Positions 27,219 to 38,347 of a DNA stretch of 64,000 nt are shown in pieces. Positions within the stretch are counted from its first letter, which is position 1, and each line of letters starts with the position of its first letter. A program made the translations under genes and the position numbers. Location of the stretch: assembly GCA_002747395.1 (NCBI GenBank), contig PDPE01000035.1:52517-116516 (forward strand), in the 5' to 3' direction. The notes below the pieces were generated by a model. That model did not search any database. It worked only from the letters and a program-made list of their open reading frames with translations, and was not told the origin of the DNA. Source of the DNA: Pseudomonadota bacterium (GTDB lineage Bacteria; Pseudomonadota; Gammaproteobacteria; Pseudomonadales; Oleiphilaceae).

Positions 27219-29352
27219 ACTGTTACCAGGCAAACCGGAACCGCAGGGCTGCACCGTGCAGCCCGGCGGTTTTAACTTCGCCGTGCACAGCCCCTGGGCT
27301 GAAAAGGTCGAGTTGTGCCTTTTTTCTCAGGATACGGAAGAGGAAGTGGCGCGCTATACGCTCAGGGAAAAATCCGGCAAAATCTGGCATGGCTTTCTGC
27401 CCGGGCTGGATCAATCATTACTTTATGGCTATCGGGTTCATGGCAAACACTTCCCGGAAATGGGCCTGTGCTTCGACCCCGACAAGTTGCTGATTGATCC
27501 CTATGCCAAATGTCTCAATCGCCCCCTGTCCTGGAGCAAACAGTCTTACCAGGGCGACAGCCAGTTTATGATTCCCAAGGCGAAACTCGCCCAAAACGAT
27601 ACCTTTGACTGGCAGGGAGTCACTTCACCTGACATAGAGCGCTCACAATTGAGCCTGTATGAGTTGCATGTAAAGGGATTCACCAGGACACACCCGGATG
27701 TCGACAAGGTGTACCAGGGCAAGTTTCTCGGCTTGTGCCAGCCTCCGGTGATTGACTACCTGAAGTCGCTGGGTGTTACCTGTCTCCAGTTGCTGCCGGT
27801 GGCAAGCTTTATGCCTGAACCCTTTATTTCGGAAAAGGGGTTGACCAATTACTGGGGGTATAACCCCGTTAACTTCTTCGCCCCGGACTGCCGCCATGTC
27901 GTACTGGACGCGATTGACGAATTTAAAACCATGGTCAGAGAGCTGCACAGAAATGGCATCAAGGTCATTCTGGATGTAGTGTTCAATCACACGGCAGAAT
28001 CCGGATTGAACGGGCCGATCCTGTCGTTTAAGGGATTTGACAACAAGGGCTTCTACCTGTTCGAAAAAACGGAGGGCGGCGGCCCGGATTATACCCGCTA
28101 CACCAATAACAGTGGCTGCGGCAACAGTATCAATATGGATGACAACTTTGCCATGCGTTTGATTATTGATGCCCTGCGCTACTGGGTAAGCGAAATGCAT
28201 GTAGATGGTTTCCGGTTTGATCTCTCGGCGAGCCTGGCGCGTGAACACAATGAGTTTCGGCACAACTCCACCTTTTTCCGAATACTGAAACAGGACCCCG
28301 TTCTCAGCGACGTTATTCTGGTGGCAGAGCCATGGGATCTGGGACAGGGGGGCTATCGTCTGGGGCACTTTCCGGTCTCCTGGCATGAATGCAATGATAA
28401 ATACCGAGACCGGATTCGCGCATTCTGGCGGGGTGACAAAAGTGGACTTGGCGATTTCGCTACCCGGTTGATGGGATCGCGCGACATTTTTCCGAAGAAC
28501 CACCGCAGAATACAAGCCTCGGTGAACTATGTGACCTATCACGACGGCTATACCCTGCAGGATCTGGTGTCTTACAATGAGCGGCAGAACGAGGCCAATG
28601 GTGAATTAAACCGGGATGGTTCCCATCACAATCTGTCTTGCAATTACGGAGAAGAAGGCAACACGTTTAACCCCGACATCATCGAACTGCGCCTGCGGCA
28701 AAAACGGAACTTTTTCACAACCCTGCTGGTATCTCAAGGTATCCCCCATTTGCTCGCGGGAGATGAAATCGGCCGAACACAGCAGGGCAATAACAACGCT
28801 TATTGTCAGGATAATGAAATCAGCTGGATTAACTGGAACCTGAAGAAGAATGAAAAGAGTTTGCTCGGCTTCTGCAAACGGATGATCGGCATCCGCAAAC
28901 GGTTTCGACTGCTCCGCGACATCATGTTTGAAGATGACATGTATTACCAGCACCCCTGTCACGACAAGGCCTGCTGGTACAACCCTGATGGCTCACCAAC
29001 CCATCTTTCTGACTGGCATGACAAAGACAGCAATGCTTTCGCCCTGCTGCTCAAAACGGATGATAACCATCCGGAACCCGAGTGTTTGCTACTATTGGTC
29101 AACGCCTGTGAAGAAGCCAGGAAATTCAGGTTTGAAAGATTCGAATGGAAGTTACTGCTGGATACCCGGTACGACGAAGGGTTGCCGAACGCTTCCGGGT
29201 TGCAGCAAGCCGGAAGAGCGATCACCAGCGACAGACCGGATGACAGTTTGCATCAATCCGGTGATAGCCAGTGCAGATCAAATGACAGTCGGCACGGATT
29301 GATCAGCGACTATCGGTTGATTGGTCGAAATATAGCGATATTTTCCCGATGA
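27199..29352 (+). CDS. glgX: Glycogen debranching enzyme GlgX
   Basis: GlgX hydrolyses alpha-1,6 branches in phosphorylase-trimmed glycogen. The 717-residue product has CBM48 ([16 protein letters not shown]) and a GH13 barrel with [24 protein letters not shown] with the nucleophile Asp, [12 protein letters not shown] with the acid Glu, and the conserved [18 protein letters not shown]. The start overlaps glgB by 20 bases (tandem ATG at 27199 and 27202). Near the C terminus a 21-bp unit is tripled (29239-29301), giving [21 protein letters not shown], an unusual insertion. Its TGA overlaps the cobQ ATG. Confidence 0.95.
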   Translation: MMSAPVKLLPGKPEPQGCTVQPGGFNFAVHSPWAEKVELCLFSQDTEEEVARYTLREKSGKIWHGFLPGLDQSLLYGYRVHGKHFPEMGLCFDPDKLLIDPYAKCLNRPLSWSKQSYQGDSQFMIPKAKLAQNDTFDWQGVTSPDIERSQLSLYELHVKGFTRTHPDVDKVYQGKFLGLCQPPVIDYLKSLGVTCLQLLPVASFMPEPFISEKGLTNYWGYNPVNFFAPDCRHVVLDAIDEFKTMVRELHRNGIKVILDVVFNHTAESGLNGPILSFKGFDNKGFYLFEKTEGGGPDYTRYTNNSGCGNSINMDDNFAMRLIIDALRYWVSEMHVDGFRFDLSASLAREHNEFRHNSTFFRILKQDPVLSDVILVAEPWDLGQGGYRLGHFPVSWHECNDKYRDRIRAFWRGDKSGLGDFATRLMGSRDIFPKNHRRIQASVNYVTYHDGYTLQDLVSYNERQNEANGELNRDGSHHNLSCNYGEEGNTFNPDIIELRLRQKRNFFTTLLVSQGIPHLLAGDEIGRTQQGNNNAYCQDNEISWINWNLKKNEKSLLGFCKRMIGIRKRFRLLRDIMFEDDMYYQHPCHDKACWYNPDGSPTHLSDWHDKDSNAFALLLKTDDNHPEPECLLLLVNACEEARKFRFERFEWKLLLDTRYDEGLPNASGLQQAGRAITSDRPDDSLHQSGDSQCRSNDSRHGLISDYRLIGRNIAIFSR
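29239..29301 (+). repeat. 21-bp in-frame tandem triplication inside glgX
   Basis: Three 21-base units (29239-29259, 29260-29280, 29281-29301) encode seven-residue repeats with the pattern xDSxxxS. The reading frame is kept because the unit is a multiple of three. It lies close to the GlgX C terminus, where such an insertion is probably tolerated. Confidence 0.7.
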
Positions 29353-30830
29353 AAATCGCCTCTCGTGGTGTCGTGATGGTTCAGGGTACCACCTCGGACG
29401 CAGGTAAGAGTACCCTGGTTGCGGGTATTTGCCGTTTACTTGCCAATCAGGGCATTTCTGTTGCCCCCTTCAAACCGCAGAATATGGCCCTGAACAGCGC
29501 CGTCACCCGGGATGGCGGAGAAATAGGCCGCGCCCAGGCACTGCAGGCGGTTGCCTGTCGTCTCGAACCGGTGGTGGATATGAACCCGGTTCTTCTCAAA
29601 CCCACCACAGATCAGGGAGCCCAGGTGATCGTCCAGGGCAAGGCCGTGTCGAATATGCAGGCAGATATTTACCACGATTATAAAAAGGTAGCCAAAGAGG
29701 CCGTTTTCGACTCCTTTAACCGTCTCAAGTCCCGATTTGACTGGGTGATAGTCGAAGGTGCGGGAAGCCCGGCTGAAATCAACCTTCGCACCAATGATAT
29801 TGCCAATATGGGCTTTGCCGAAGCTGCAAACTGCCCGGTGGTACTGATTGCCGATATCGACAAGGGCGGTGTTTTTGCCCACCTGACCGGCACCCTGGGT
29901 TTACTTTCACCATCAGAACAGGCAAGGACAACCGGATTTGTCATCAATCGCTTCAGGGGCGATATCAAGCTGCTGACACCCGGACTTGACTGGCTGGAAG
30001 CGCACACCGGAAAGTCCGTTTTTGGCGTGCTGCCCTACCTGCACGACATCTATATCGATGCCGAGGATGGTGTCAACCCGATAGCAGGCATGTCGGCTTC
30101 CGGTAACGCTCCGAGAATACGAGTCGTTGTACCCGCACTGCCCCGAATCAGCAATCACACAGACCTGGATCCGCTGCGCCTGCATCCCCAGGTCGATTTC
30201 ACCTATGTTCGAGAGGCCCGATCGATTCCTCCGTCTGACCTGATCATTTTACCCGGAAGCAAAAGTGTGATTTCCGACCTGGCCTGGATGAAACAACAGG
30301 GCTGGGACACCCATATTACCAGGCACTTGAGATACGGTGGAAAACTCCTGGGAATCTGTGGCGGATTTCAGATGCTCGGTAGCCGGTTGTACGACCCCGA
30401 TCACATCGAGGGGCCGGACGAGCAGGCTGACGGGTTGAACGTGCTCAATCTGACCACCACTCTCAAGCCGGAAAAACAGCTTGAAAACCGGGTTGGTCTG
30501 CTCAACCTGGGCAATGAGTCAGAGGTCAGGGTAGCCGGTTATGAAATCCATGCGGGCGACACCACCGGCCCGGCCATGGAAAGACCCCTGCTGTTCATTA
30601 ACGGCCACCCGGAAGGCGCCGTCTCGCAAGACAACCAGATAGCAGGAACCTATCTGCACGGCCTGTTCGACCGGCAAAACGCGCTGGAACAGCTGCTCCG
30701 GTGGGCCGGGTTGACATCCGTTGTCGGTGAGATTGACATCGGGGCGATACGCGAGGGGTCCCTGGAAAGACTTGCCAGAGTAATACAGGACAACCTGAAT
30801 GTTGAAGCCCTGCTTGGCCAGTCGTTTTAA
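29349..30830 (+). CDS. cobQ: Cobyric acid synthase
   Basis: CobQ amidates four carboxyl groups of adenosylcobyrinic a,c-diamide in cobalamin synthesis. The 493-residue product has an N-terminal dethiobiotin-synthetase-like ATPase ([25 protein letters not shown]) and a C-terminal glutamine amidotransferase with [12 protein letters not shown] (nucleophile Cys) and [10 protein letters not shown] (catalytic His). The start overlaps glgX by four bases (ATGA), so it is translated with the glycogen genes. No other cobalamin gene lies in the window, so the pathway is either complete elsewhere or this serves salvage of cobyrinic acid derivatives. Confidence 0.95.
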   Translation: MKIASRGVVMVQGTTSDAGKSTLVAGICRLLANQGISVAPFKPQNMALNSAVTRDGGEIGRAQALQAVACRLEPVVDMNPVLLKPTTDQGAQVIVQGKAVSNMQADIYHDYKKVAKEAVFDSFNRLKSRFDWVIVEGAGSPAEINLRTNDIANMGFAEAANCPVVLIADIDKGGVFAHLTGTLGLLSPSEQARTTGFVINRFRGDIKLLTPGLDWLEAHTGKSVFGVLPYLHDIYIDAEDGVNPIAGMSASGNAPRIRVVVPALPRISNHTDLDPLRLHPQVDFTYVREARSIPPSDLIILPGSKSVISDLAWMKQQGWDTHITRHLRYGGKLLGICGGFQMLGSRLYDPDHIEGPDEQADGLNVLNLTTTLKPEKQLENRVGLLNLGNESEVRVAGYEIHAGDTTGPAMERPLLFINGHPEGAVSQDNQIAGTYLHGLFDRQNALEQLLRWAGLTSVVGEIDIGAIREGSLERLARVIQDNLNVEALLGQSF

Positions 30831-30864
30831 CCGGGACCTTTAACCAGCACCTTTAACCAGTCCT
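30826..30864. repeat. 13-bp tandem triplication after cobQ
   Basis: Units TTTAACCGGGACC, TTTAACCAGCACC and TTTAACCAGTCCT follow one another (30826-30838, 30839-30851, 30852-30864). The first overlaps the cobQ stop codon. No terminator hairpin was seen with it. Confidence 0.8.
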
Positions 30865-30921
30865 CCTGGCCATCCTGAATCCGAACTTGTCACTCGCCTT
30901 TTCCACTCCCGCGCCCTTCGG

Positions 30922-31737
30922 TTATTTCGACAGTTTCACCGTCGTTGTTTCGAGTGATTGCTGAAGTAAACCGGATTTTTGTTGATTGTACTCCTGCTCG
31001 GTGATCGCACCGGAATCCAGCAACTTTTTCAGTTGCCCGATTTTCCCGAGCGGGTCGGTATCAGCTATCGATTCTGGCTGTGACCCCGGTGTTGAAGAGC
31101 CCGTGCCAGCGATGTTACCGTCCACCTTTTCCACCACCCCGAACCATTCCCCGATCTTTCGGAATACCGCCTTCACTCCCCGCCAGACTTTAGGCAAAAA
31201 CCAGATCATAAACAGAATAAACAGTAGCAGCAATCCGATAAACAGTACCGGATGATTCAGCGCCGTCCACAAGCCGGCCACCACGGCCACATCTTCAGTG
31301 ACGGATGCTATCCAGTTGGTAACGGGTTCAGGCGATGTATTGATCATCACCCTGGCTCCGGCCTTGGTAGCATGAGAAGCCGCGGCCATACCGCCACCGA
31401 GTATCCCGGCGGCGATTTCAAGAGCGGGCGTAACATCTCCCACTGAGGACGAAGCCAACAGTGCTCCGGCAGGGATCCGGATAAATGTCTGTATACCATC
31501 CCAGCCCGAGTCCACGCCTGGTGTTTTATCGGCAATAAACTCGACAAGATACATCAAACCTGCCGCCCCTATAACCAACGGGTTTGAAACGACCTGTAAC
31601 TGCTCGGGCAAGGCAATATTGCCGGTGACACTGCCTATTCCCAGCATCAGAACAGCTGCATACAGATTGATACCGCTGGCCCAGGCAACCCCCATGGTCA
31701 GGGCAATCGTACTGGATAGTGCTTCAAATTCAGACAT
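30922..31737 (-). CDS. DUF4126 membrane protein with C-terminal SHOCT domain
   Basis: The 271-residue protein has a DUF4126 membrane region (GVAWASGINLYAAVLMLG at the start, several small-residue-rich helices to about residue 185), a linker, and a SHOCT motif at about 232-258 (KLLDSGAITEQEYNQQK). SHOCT segments are short oligomerisation or targeting modules. The function of DUF4126 is unknown. It is convergent with cobQ and monocistronic. Confidence 0.87.
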   Translation of the reverse strand: MSEFEALSSTIALTMGVAWASGINLYAAVLMLGIGSVTGNIALPEQLQVVSNPLVIGAAGLMYLVEFIADKTPGVDSGWDGIQTFIRIPAGALLASSSVGDVTPALEIAAGILGGGMAAASHATKAGARVMINTSPEPVTNWIASVTEDVAVVAGLWTALNHPVLFIGLLLLFILFMIWFLPKVWRGVKAVFRKIGEWFGVVEKVDGNIAGTGSSTPGSQPESIADTDPLGKIGQLKKLLDSGAITEQEYNQQKSGLLQQSLETTTVKLSK

Positions 31738-32432
31738 AATTCAGTTCCAGTGTTTTTCTCATAAAAACAGATATCCGCAGGCATCGGGAGTTGAGCAGAT
31801 TCCGGATTACGTTTTGAGGTTAACCAATGATGATACGAAAAACAACAGCATCATTTTTTGACAACAAGGCACTTGCAATCGCAGAATTGTGCCGAAAACA
31901 AGCTTTCAGGCACAAAAATTTACAAAAAAATTCCAAACATGTATCACAGGTCAATGTTTGGAGAATGAAATTAGGCTAAGATAAACGAAAGTGTCACCCA
32001 TGGTGCCTCCAGCAAATTGGTAGCCGGTGGTTTTCCTGTTTGATGGCGGGTTTTGGCGCTTGTGGGTGGCTGAGTCATCCGCCTCGTGAAGCTGACTACA
32101 ATGAATTATAAAAGGGCTTGGCTTCTGAGGGGGTGTGGGTGAGCGATGCTGCTGTTGAGCTGTTGAATGATTGGTTCGGTGAAGGTTCGTTATCGAGTTC
32201 GGCTTTCCATACGTGAGGTAGCAGCTCCGTCGTTGTGCATCGATTCTGCCTGGTTTCGAATATGAAGTCGCATCGCCGTGATGCGAGTCAGAGTAGTTTA
32301 TCCGTCACAAAAGTTAAATGGTCATGTTTTATACTTGGCGGGAGAGTTCAATCCACAGTTTAAGCCAGAACAGGTCAATCCGGTGACGGATTGGTCTGGC
32401 GACTGGTCAACCTGACAGAGAGGGGAATTGCA
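31738..32432. other. 695-bp region upstream of pflB
   Basis: No gene is supported. The left part is AT-rich and holds an inverted repeat (31932-31962). The right part carries short frames and a small hairpin TCGCATC/GATGCGA near 32265. A long leader or a decayed gene are both possible. I looked for a TTGAT-N4-ATCAA FNR site, expected for pfl control, and did not find a good one. Confidence 0.5.
31932..31962. promoter_or_regulatory. Inverted repeat upstream of pflB, possible operator
   Basis: TCCAAACAT (31932-31940) and ATGTTTGGA (31954-31962) form 9-bp perfect arms around 13 bases, in AT-rich DNA about 200 bases from the DUF4126 start and 470 from pflB. It lacks a T-run, so a protein-binding site is more likely than a terminator. 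The regulator is unknown. Confidence 0.35.
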
Positions 32433-34703
32433 GTGAATTTAGCATACTCAATAGATCAACTGAAACATCAAGAACCAATCGGCTGGAAAGGCTTTACACC
32501 GGGCGACTGGAGCAAAAGCGTTGATGTTCGGGACTTCATCATCAAAAACTATACCGCCTACGAAGGCGATGCCAGCTTCCTGAGCGGCCCCACCGAGCGT
32601 ACCAAGGCAGTCTGGAATCAGGTGCTTGACCTGATGAAACAGGAAAATGCCAAAGACGGGCCACTGGATTTTGACGCCGACACACCTTCCGGCATTACAT
32701 CGCATGCTCCCGGTTATATCGACAAAGAACACGAGCTGATCGTCGGCTTACAGACCGATGCTCCGTTGAAGCGGGCCATTCTGCCCATGGGTGGCCTGAA
32801 AATGGTTCAGACATCTTGTAACGTGTACGGCAAGGAATTGAATCATACTGTTGAAGATACCTTCACCAGGTATCGAAAAACCCACAACCAGGGCGTGTTT
32901 GATGCCTATACCCCGGATATTCTGGCCTGCCGAAAGGTCGGCGTGATTACCGGCTTGCCCGATGCCTACGGTCGTGGCCGTATCATCGGTGACTATCGTC
33001 GGGTGGCGCTGTACGGCATTGACTGGCTGATCGAAGACAAGCTGAGAGAAAAGGCCGAACTAAACCCCGACGATATTGACAGCCCCCAGATTCGACTACG
33101 CGAAGAGCTCACCGAGCAAATACACTCCCTGGCAGAAATGAAAGAAATGGCAGCCTCCTATGGCTATGACATTTCCAAGCCTGCCAACAATGCTCGTGAA
33201 GCGATTCAGTGGACGTATTTCGGCTATTTGGCCGCAGTCAAGTCACAAAATGGCGCAGCCATGAGTCTTGGCCGTGTTTCGACCTTCTTCGATATCTATA
33301 TTCAGAGAGATATCGAGCAGGGCCTGTTGACAGAAGAGCAGGCACAGGAATTGATTGACGACCTCGTCATCAAGCTCCGCATGATTCGCTTCCTGCGTAC
33401 TCCCGAGTACGATCAGCTGTTTTCTGGTGATCCTGCCTGGGTAACTGAAGCAATCGCAGGAATGGGCGAGGATGGCAGACCTCTGGTCACCAAGGGATCT
33501 TTCCGCACCCTGCATACGCTCTATAACCTTGGGCCTTCACCCGAGCCCAATTTGACCGTGCTCTGGTCTACCCGGCTGCCACGCAACTTCAAGGAATTCT
33601 GCTCCAGGGTCTCCATTGATACCTCAAGTATTCAATATGAAAACGACGACCTGATGCGACCTTACTGGGGTGATGATTACAGCATTGCCTGCTGTGTATC
33701 GGCCATGCGTACCGGCAAGCAAATGCAGTTTTTTGGCGCTCGCTGCAATCTGGCCAAGACCCTGCTGTTTGCCATCAATGGCGGCAGGGACGAAATGACC
33801 GGCATTCAGGTCGCACCGGAAAAAGCTGTCATGGATGATGAGGTGCTTGATTATGACAAGGTCATGGAGCGCTTCGATTATTACGTTGAATGGGTTGCCA
33901 AAACCTACATCAAGGCACTCAACATTATCCACTATATGCACGACCGTTACTGCTATGAGAGTGCATTGATGGCTCTGCACGACAGGGACATCTATCGCAC
34001 CATGGCTTGTGGTATTGCCGGGCTGTCCATTGTTGCCGACTCGCTGAGTGCTATCAAATACGCGAAAGTTCGTCCCGTTAAAAATGAGGAAGGTATCGTT
34101 GTTGACTATAACATCGAAGGTGACTTCCCCAAATATGGTAACAACGATTCTCGCGTTGACGACATCGCATCCAGTCTTGTCACCCGGTTTATGGATCACC
34201 TGCGTCGTCACCCCACTTATCGCAATTCGACGCCAACCCAGTCTGTATTGACTATCACATCAAACGTCGTGTACGGCAAGAAAACCGGCGCCACACCCGA
34301 TGGTCGAAAAGCAGGCGAACCTTTCGCTCCCGGAGCGAACCCCATGCATGGTCGGGATGAAAAGGGTGCACTGGCTTCACTGTTGAGTGTTGCAAAACTG
34401 CCTTACAAGGATGCCCAGGATGGTATCTCCAATACCTTGAGTCTTGTACCAAAGGCGTTGGGTAAGGATAAGCAATCCAAGATTGACAATCTCACCGCCT
34501 TGATGGACGGGTATTTTGAGGCAAACTCACAGCACCTGAACGTTAACGTGCTCAACCGCGACATGCTGCTGGATGCCATGGAAAAACCCGAAGAGTATCC
34601 ACAATTGACCATACGGGTTTCGGGATACGCGGTGAACTTTGTCAAGCTTACCCGTGAACAACAAATGGATGTGATCAGCCGTACTTTCCACGGAAGTATG
34701 TAG
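32433..34703 (+). CDS. pflB: Formate C-acetyltransferase (pyruvate formate-lyase)
   Basis: PflB is the glycyl-radical enzyme that converts pyruvate and CoA to acetyl-CoA and formate under anaerobic conditions. The 756-residue product has the active-site Cys pair in [10 protein letters not shown] and the radical glycine in [10 protein letters not shown] near the C terminus. It aligns closely along its length with E. coli PflB. I placed the start at GTG 32433, with AGAGGGG upstream, giving an N terminus that matches the family; an earlier frame from 32391 lacks that. pflA follows after 266 bases, with a terminator between. focA is not adjacent. Confidence 0.97.
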   Translation: MNLAYSIDQLKHQEPIGWKGFTPGDWSKSVDVRDFIIKNYTAYEGDASFLSGPTERTKAVWNQVLDLMKQENAKDGPLDFDADTPSGITSHAPGYIDKEHELIVGLQTDAPLKRAILPMGGLKMVQTSCNVYGKELNHTVEDTFTRYRKTHNQGVFDAYTPDILACRKVGVITGLPDAYGRGRIIGDYRRVALYGIDWLIEDKLREKAELNPDDIDSPQIRLREELTEQIHSLAEMKEMAASYGYDISKPANNAREAIQWTYFGYLAAVKSQNGAAMSLGRVSTFFDIYIQRDIEQGLLTEEQAQELIDDLVIKLRMIRFLRTPEYDQLFSGDPAWVTEAIAGMGEDGRPLVTKGSFRTLHTLYNLGPSPEPNLTVLWSTRLPRNFKEFCSRVSIDTSSIQYENDDLMRPYWGDDYSIACCVSAMRTGKQMQFFGARCNLAKTLLFAINGGRDEMTGIQVAPEKAVMDDEVLDYDKVMERFDYYVEWVAKTYIKALNIIHYMHDRYCYESALMALHDRDIYRTMACGIAGLSIVADSLSAIKYAKVRPVKNEEGIVVDYNIEGDFPKYGNNDSRVDDIASSLVTRFMDHLRRHPTYRNSTPTQSVLTITSNVVYGKKTGATPDGRKAGEPFAPGANPMHGRDEKGALASLLSVAKLPYKDAQDGISNTLSLVPKALGKDKQSKIDNLTALMDGYFEANSQHLNVNVLNRDMLLDAMEKPEEYPQLTIRVSGYAVNFVKLTREQQMDVISRTFHGSM

Positions 34704-34766
34704 ACGGCTACAAACATGTAAACTATGATCACTGTACAAGATGGTGATGGTTTGCATGATGTGCTG

Positions 34767-34845
34767 CCGGTTGCAGCAAATCGCAACCGGTATTTTGCAC
34801 CCTCCCGGCAGGTTTGCCCCCGCCTGGAGGGTGTTGTCTTTTTTC
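34767..34845 (+). terminator. Terminator or attenuator between pflB and pflA
   Basis: A first hairpin CCGGTTGC/GCAACCGG (34767-34790) is followed by CACCCTCC/GGAGGGTG (34798-34833), then TTGTCTTTTTT. The second fits a Rho-independent terminator. Because pflA lies downstream on the same strand, it probably lowers pflA expression relative to pflB, which suits the low amounts of activase needed. Confidence 0.72.
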
Positions 34846-34969
34846 GACGCCGACTGGCGTTATTCCGACTCGACCGGCATCACTTTCGCTGCAAGAATGG
34901 GCCGCAAGAGTGTCTGGCGGCAGTTCGTGTTATGACCATTTCACTGCTTAACAAGGGCTTCATCAGATA

Positions 34970-35761
34970 ATGGCGTTAACTTTTAAAGACCTGCCTACCC
35001 GAAAGTTTGATGCCAAACATATGCTGGGAAGAGTACACTCGTTTGAGTCTTTCGGCACGGTAGATGGCCCGGGAACCCGTTTTGTTATCTTTCTTCAGGG
35101 CTGCATGTTTCGATGCAAGTACTGCCATAATCGGGACACCTGGAGCCGCGATGATGGAAAGCTGTATTCGGTCGAAGAGCTGATCAACGAAATACTGCCT
35201 TATACTCCCTTTATCGACTCATCTCACGGAGGAGTTACCGTCTCCGGTGGTGAACCCCTGCTACAGCGGGATTTTGTCTGTTTGCTTTTTAAAATACTGC
35301 ATTTCCAGGGTATTCATACCTGCCTGGACACGGCTGGCTATGTCCCCGGTTCGGGATATGGAGATGAGCTCGATAAACTGATGTCGCATACCGATCTGGT
35401 ATTGCTTGATATCAAGCAAATCAACACCGTCAAACATATTGAGCTGACTTCGGTAACCAATCTCTACACATTGAACTTTGCCCAATATCTGCGTGATATT
35501 AACAAGCCGGCCTGGATTCGCTATGTAGTTGTGCCGGGGCACACGGATGACCTTGATGATGTGCGTCGGCTGGCACAGTTTGTCGCCCCCATGACCAATG
35601 TGGAAAAGGTGGAATTACTGCCCTATCACCCGCTTGGCGAGTACAAATGGAAAGCCTTTGGTGAAACCAGCCCGTTGGAGGGTGTCGGAGCACCTACGCC
35701 GGAAAAACTGGAAAGCATACAGGCTGTTTTTAAAGAATATGGCATCAAGGCTACGGTTTGA
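34970..35761 (+). CDS. pflA: Pyruvate formate-lyase-activating enzyme
   Basis: PflA is a radical SAM enzyme that installs the glycyl radical on PflB. The 263-residue product has the cluster motif CMFRCKYC (Cys45, Cys49, Cys52), the SGGEP-like VSGGEPLLQ, and SFGTVDGPGTRFVIFLQG before the cluster, all in family order. Length is slightly above the 246 of E. coli. The ATG has AAGGG about 13 bases upstream. It is separated from pflB by a terminator-like structure, so it may depend on readthrough or a weak own promoter. Confidence 0.96.
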   Translation: MALTFKDLPTRKFDAKHMLGRVHSFESFGTVDGPGTRFVIFLQGCMFRCKYCHNRDTWSRDDGKLYSVEELINEILPYTPFIDSSHGGVTVSGGEPLLQRDFVCLLFKILHFQGIHTCLDTAGYVPGSGYGDELDKLMSHTDLVLLDIKQINTVKHIELTSVTNLYTLNFAQYLRDINKPAWIRYVVVPGHTDDLDDVRRLAQFVAPMTNVEKVELLPYHPLGEYKWKAFGETSPLEGVGAPTPEKLESIQAVFKEYGIKATV

Positions 35762-36053
35762 CAGGATTGATGCCAGATAAACCGATCTTGTATGGCGAGC
35801 GAAAAACCTGCCTCACCTGCCCATTATTCCACACTCCTTTCAGGGAAAATCACCGCTAAAAGACAACCCTGGCCGGTCAGGACTGCGCCGGTGCGTGTAC
35901 GCATTTCCCCCAAGTTGAGTCAAGTCATAAATAGTAAAAATATTTTTAGCTTTATGATGTTTTTATAGTGATTTTATGATTAGTATAGGCTGTAAAAACA
36001 CCATTTCAGATTCGGTTCTGAATAGAAAAATCAACCTGAAAAAAGGGGATCTT

Positions 36054-36734
36054 ATGCGAGCAAAAAACACAATTGCCTCTCTGCTGGGCAGTTCACCATT
36101 CAAGCCGATGCAGGAACATATGCGAATCGTTTCGCAGTGCGTTTCAGAAGTGCCTGGCCTGTTCGAGGCACTGGTGGCAAAGGACATGGACACCGTTAGC
36201 AAAATCAAGGACGAGATATTCGCCAGGGAACATGAAGCAGACCGGCTAAAGAATGACCTTCGCGCGCACCTTCCAAAAAGCCTGTTTATGCCGGTAGATC
36301 GCAGGGATCTGCTGGAAATGCTGGAATTACAGGACACCATCGCCAATACCGCACAGGACATCGCCGGGTTGCTGATGGAGCGCAACATGGAGGTGCCGGA
36401 AGGAATGGCCGAGCCTTTGCTTGAATTTGTCAATCGTTGTAACGATGCCTGTACTCATGCCTCCATGGTAATCGAAGAGCTTGATGAACTGATAGAAATG
36501 GGCTTCCGCGGGCGTGAAGCCGGAAAAGTGCAGGAAATGGTCGACAAGCTCAATTCTGTAGAAGAAGAAACCGACCAGATGGGTATTGCACTGACCCAGT
36601 CTCTGTTTGCAAAAGAAGATGAGATGAAACCGGTTTCCGTCATGTTCTGGTATCAGTTATTGCAATGGATTGGTGATCTGGCCGATTACTCGGAAAAGGT
36701 CGGGGATCGCATGCGCCTGCTAATCGCCAGGTAA
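36054..36734 (+). CDS. DUF47 / PhoU-like phosphate transport regulator
   Basis: The 226-residue all-helical protein matches the TIGR00153/DUF47 family, distant relatives of PhoU that accompany Pit transporters and are thought to regulate them. Acidic metal-binding-like clusters (AREHEADRLKND and VEEETDQM) are visible. I set the start at 36054, where AAGGGGATCTT gives a good ribosome site; the longer frame from 35976 adds residues without family match. The PiT gene follows after 109 bases in the same direction. Confidence 0.9.
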   Translation: MRAKNTIASLLGSSPFKPMQEHMRIVSQCVSEVPGLFEALVAKDMDTVSKIKDEIFAREHEADRLKNDLRAHLPKSLFMPVDRRDLLEMLELQDTIANTAQDIAGLLMERNMEVPEGMAEPLLEFVNRCNDACTHASMVIEELDELIEMGFRGREAGKVQEMVDKLNSVEEETDQMGIALTQSLFAKEDEMKPVSVMFWYQLLQWIGDLADYSEKVGDRMRLLIAR

Positions 36735-36843
36735 TGGGCGAAGGCCGGGTATAAAGCCGCCAAGTAATCATGGCCGCACGGGTGTGCTTTACAAGGGAGC
36801 GTCCCATGCGGAGTGAAAATAACAAAATATTCAGGAGTTTCAA

Positions 36844-38109
36844 ATGACTATTATCTCCGAATGGAGCTTTTTGTTTATGACGATGGCTATCGTCTTCGGT
36901 TTGTATATGACCTGGGGCATAGGAGCCAACGATGTGGCAAACGCCATGGGTACATCAGTGGGTTCCGGTGCCGTCACCGTCAAACAGGCAATTATCATTG
37001 CCGCTATCTTTGAGTTTGCCGGAGCTTTTATCGCCGGTGGAGCGGTAACAAAAACAATTCGCAAGGGCATTATCGACCCGGGTTCCATTTCAGGGTCACC
37101 GGAGATCCTCGTCTACGGGATGCTGGCAGCGCTGCTGGCATCGGGAATCTGGTTGATGGTCGCCTCCACACGGGGCTGGCCTGTTTCAACCACTCACACC
37201 ATTGTTGGTGCGATCGTCGGTTTCGCCATCGTCGGTATCGGCTTCAGTGCGGTTAACTGGGCGAAAATTGGCGGTATCGCGGCAAGCTGGATCGTTTCAC
37301 CCCTGGTTGGCGGCTCCATAGCGTACATGTTGATGGTGAGCATTCGAAAACTGATTCTGGATACGGACAACCCCTTTGAAAAGGCGAAACAATGGGGGCC
37401 GTTTTACGTTTTCCTGGTTGGCTGGATCGTATCGCTGGTTACCATGTTCAAGGGGCTCAAGCACCTGAATCTGGAACTGTCGCCACTTCAAAGCCTTATC
37501 GTAGCGATTATCGTGGGTATTATCGTTGCCTATATTGGCAAGAGAATGATCGACAAAACGCAGATGGATACCGAAGCAGATAAAGACTTCCATTTTGCCA
37601 GCGTGGAGAAAGTGTTTACACCGATGATGATCTTTACCGCCTGTGCCATGGCATTCGCTCACGGCTCTAACGACGTGGCAAACGGCATTGGCCCCATGGC
37701 CGCCGTGGTATCCATTATCGGCAGTGGCGGTGAAGTCGAACAAAAAGCCGGTCTGCCAGTCTGGATTCTTTTCCTTGGTGGTTTTGGTATTGTTGTCGGC
37801 CTTGCAACCATGGGCTACAAGGTGATGCAGACTATCGGCACCAAGATTACCGAATTGACGCCGACTCGCGGATTCTGCGCGACACTCGCAGCCGCCATCA
37901 CTGTTGTTGTTGCCTCCAAGACCGGCCTGCCGGTTTCTACAACTCAAATCGCGGTAGGCTGCGTAATGGGCGTAGGGTTGGCTCGCGGTATCGGCGCGAT
38001 CGACTTGCGGGTTGTAGGTAACATTGTATCATCCTGGGTAATTACGCTTCCTGCAGGTGGTATTCTTGCCGCTCTGTTCTTCTATTTGTTCCGAGCCTTC
38101 TTTGGTTAA
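36844..38109 (+). CDS. Inorganic phosphate transporter, PiT family
   Basis: This inner-membrane symporter moves metal-phosphate with protons or sodium. The 421-residue product has the two family signatures GANDVANAMGTSVGSGAVT near the N terminus and HGSNDVANGIGPMAAV in the second half, reflecting its inverted-repeat structure, with about ten to eleven membrane helices. AGGAG lies eight bases before the ATG. It is downstream of the DUF47 gene, the usual pair, and upstream of the 2-phosphoglycerate kinase gene with a stable hairpin between. Confidence 0.95.
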   Translation: MTIISEWSFLFMTMAIVFGLYMTWGIGANDVANAMGTSVGSGAVTVKQAIIIAAIFEFAGAFIAGGAVTKTIRKGIIDPGSISGSPEILVYGMLAALLASGIWLMVASTRGWPVSTTHTIVGAIVGFAIVGIGFSAVNWAKIGGIAASWIVSPLVGGSIAYMLMVSIRKLILDTDNPFEKAKQWGPFYVFLVGWIVSLVTMFKGLKHLNLELSPLQSLIVAIIVGIIVAYIGKRMIDKTQMDTEADKDFHFASVEKVFTPMMIFTACAMAFAHGSNDVANGIGPMAAVVSIIGSGGEVEQKAGLPVWILFLGGFGIVVGLATMGYKVMQTIGTKITELTPTRGFCATLAAAITVVVASKTGLPVSTTQIAVGCVMGVGLARGIGAIDLRVVGNIVSSWVITLPAGGILAALFFYLFRAFFG

Positions 38110-38126
38110 TCTGCCATGGATAGCAG

Positions 38127-38150
38127 CAGCCCCTGGCGACCCAGGGGCTG
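38127..38150 (+). terminator. Stable hairpin after the PiT gene
   Basis: CAGCCCCTGG/CCAGGGGCTG form a perfect 10-bp stem with a CGAC tetraloop, 17 bases after the stop codon. The T-run is poor (TCGCAATTAT), so it may stabilise the mRNA end or act as a weak terminator. Confidence 0.5.
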
Positions 38151-38347
38151 TCGCAATTATCCTGTACTACCTGACACCGGCGACCCATGTACTTTTCCGG
38201 ACATCCCGCTTTATTTTTGTTTCTTTTTCAAACAACATCTCACACGGGTCTACAAAAAACAGTAGAAATTTGAGAAACTATCAATGTCATCTTAATGTCA
38301 TAAAGTAACCACCAATTGTCAGTTTTTTGGAGGTGCTCGCCTGTACC

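Noticed and set aside
31826..31860. AATGATG/CATCATT hairpin with T-run as a terminator
   Set aside because: The stem is only 7 bp of mostly A/T with a long loop, and no plus-strand gene precedes it.
34741..34935. Open frame of 64 codons between pflB and pflA
   Set aside because: It runs through two strong hairpins including a terminator, has no ribosome site and resembles no family.
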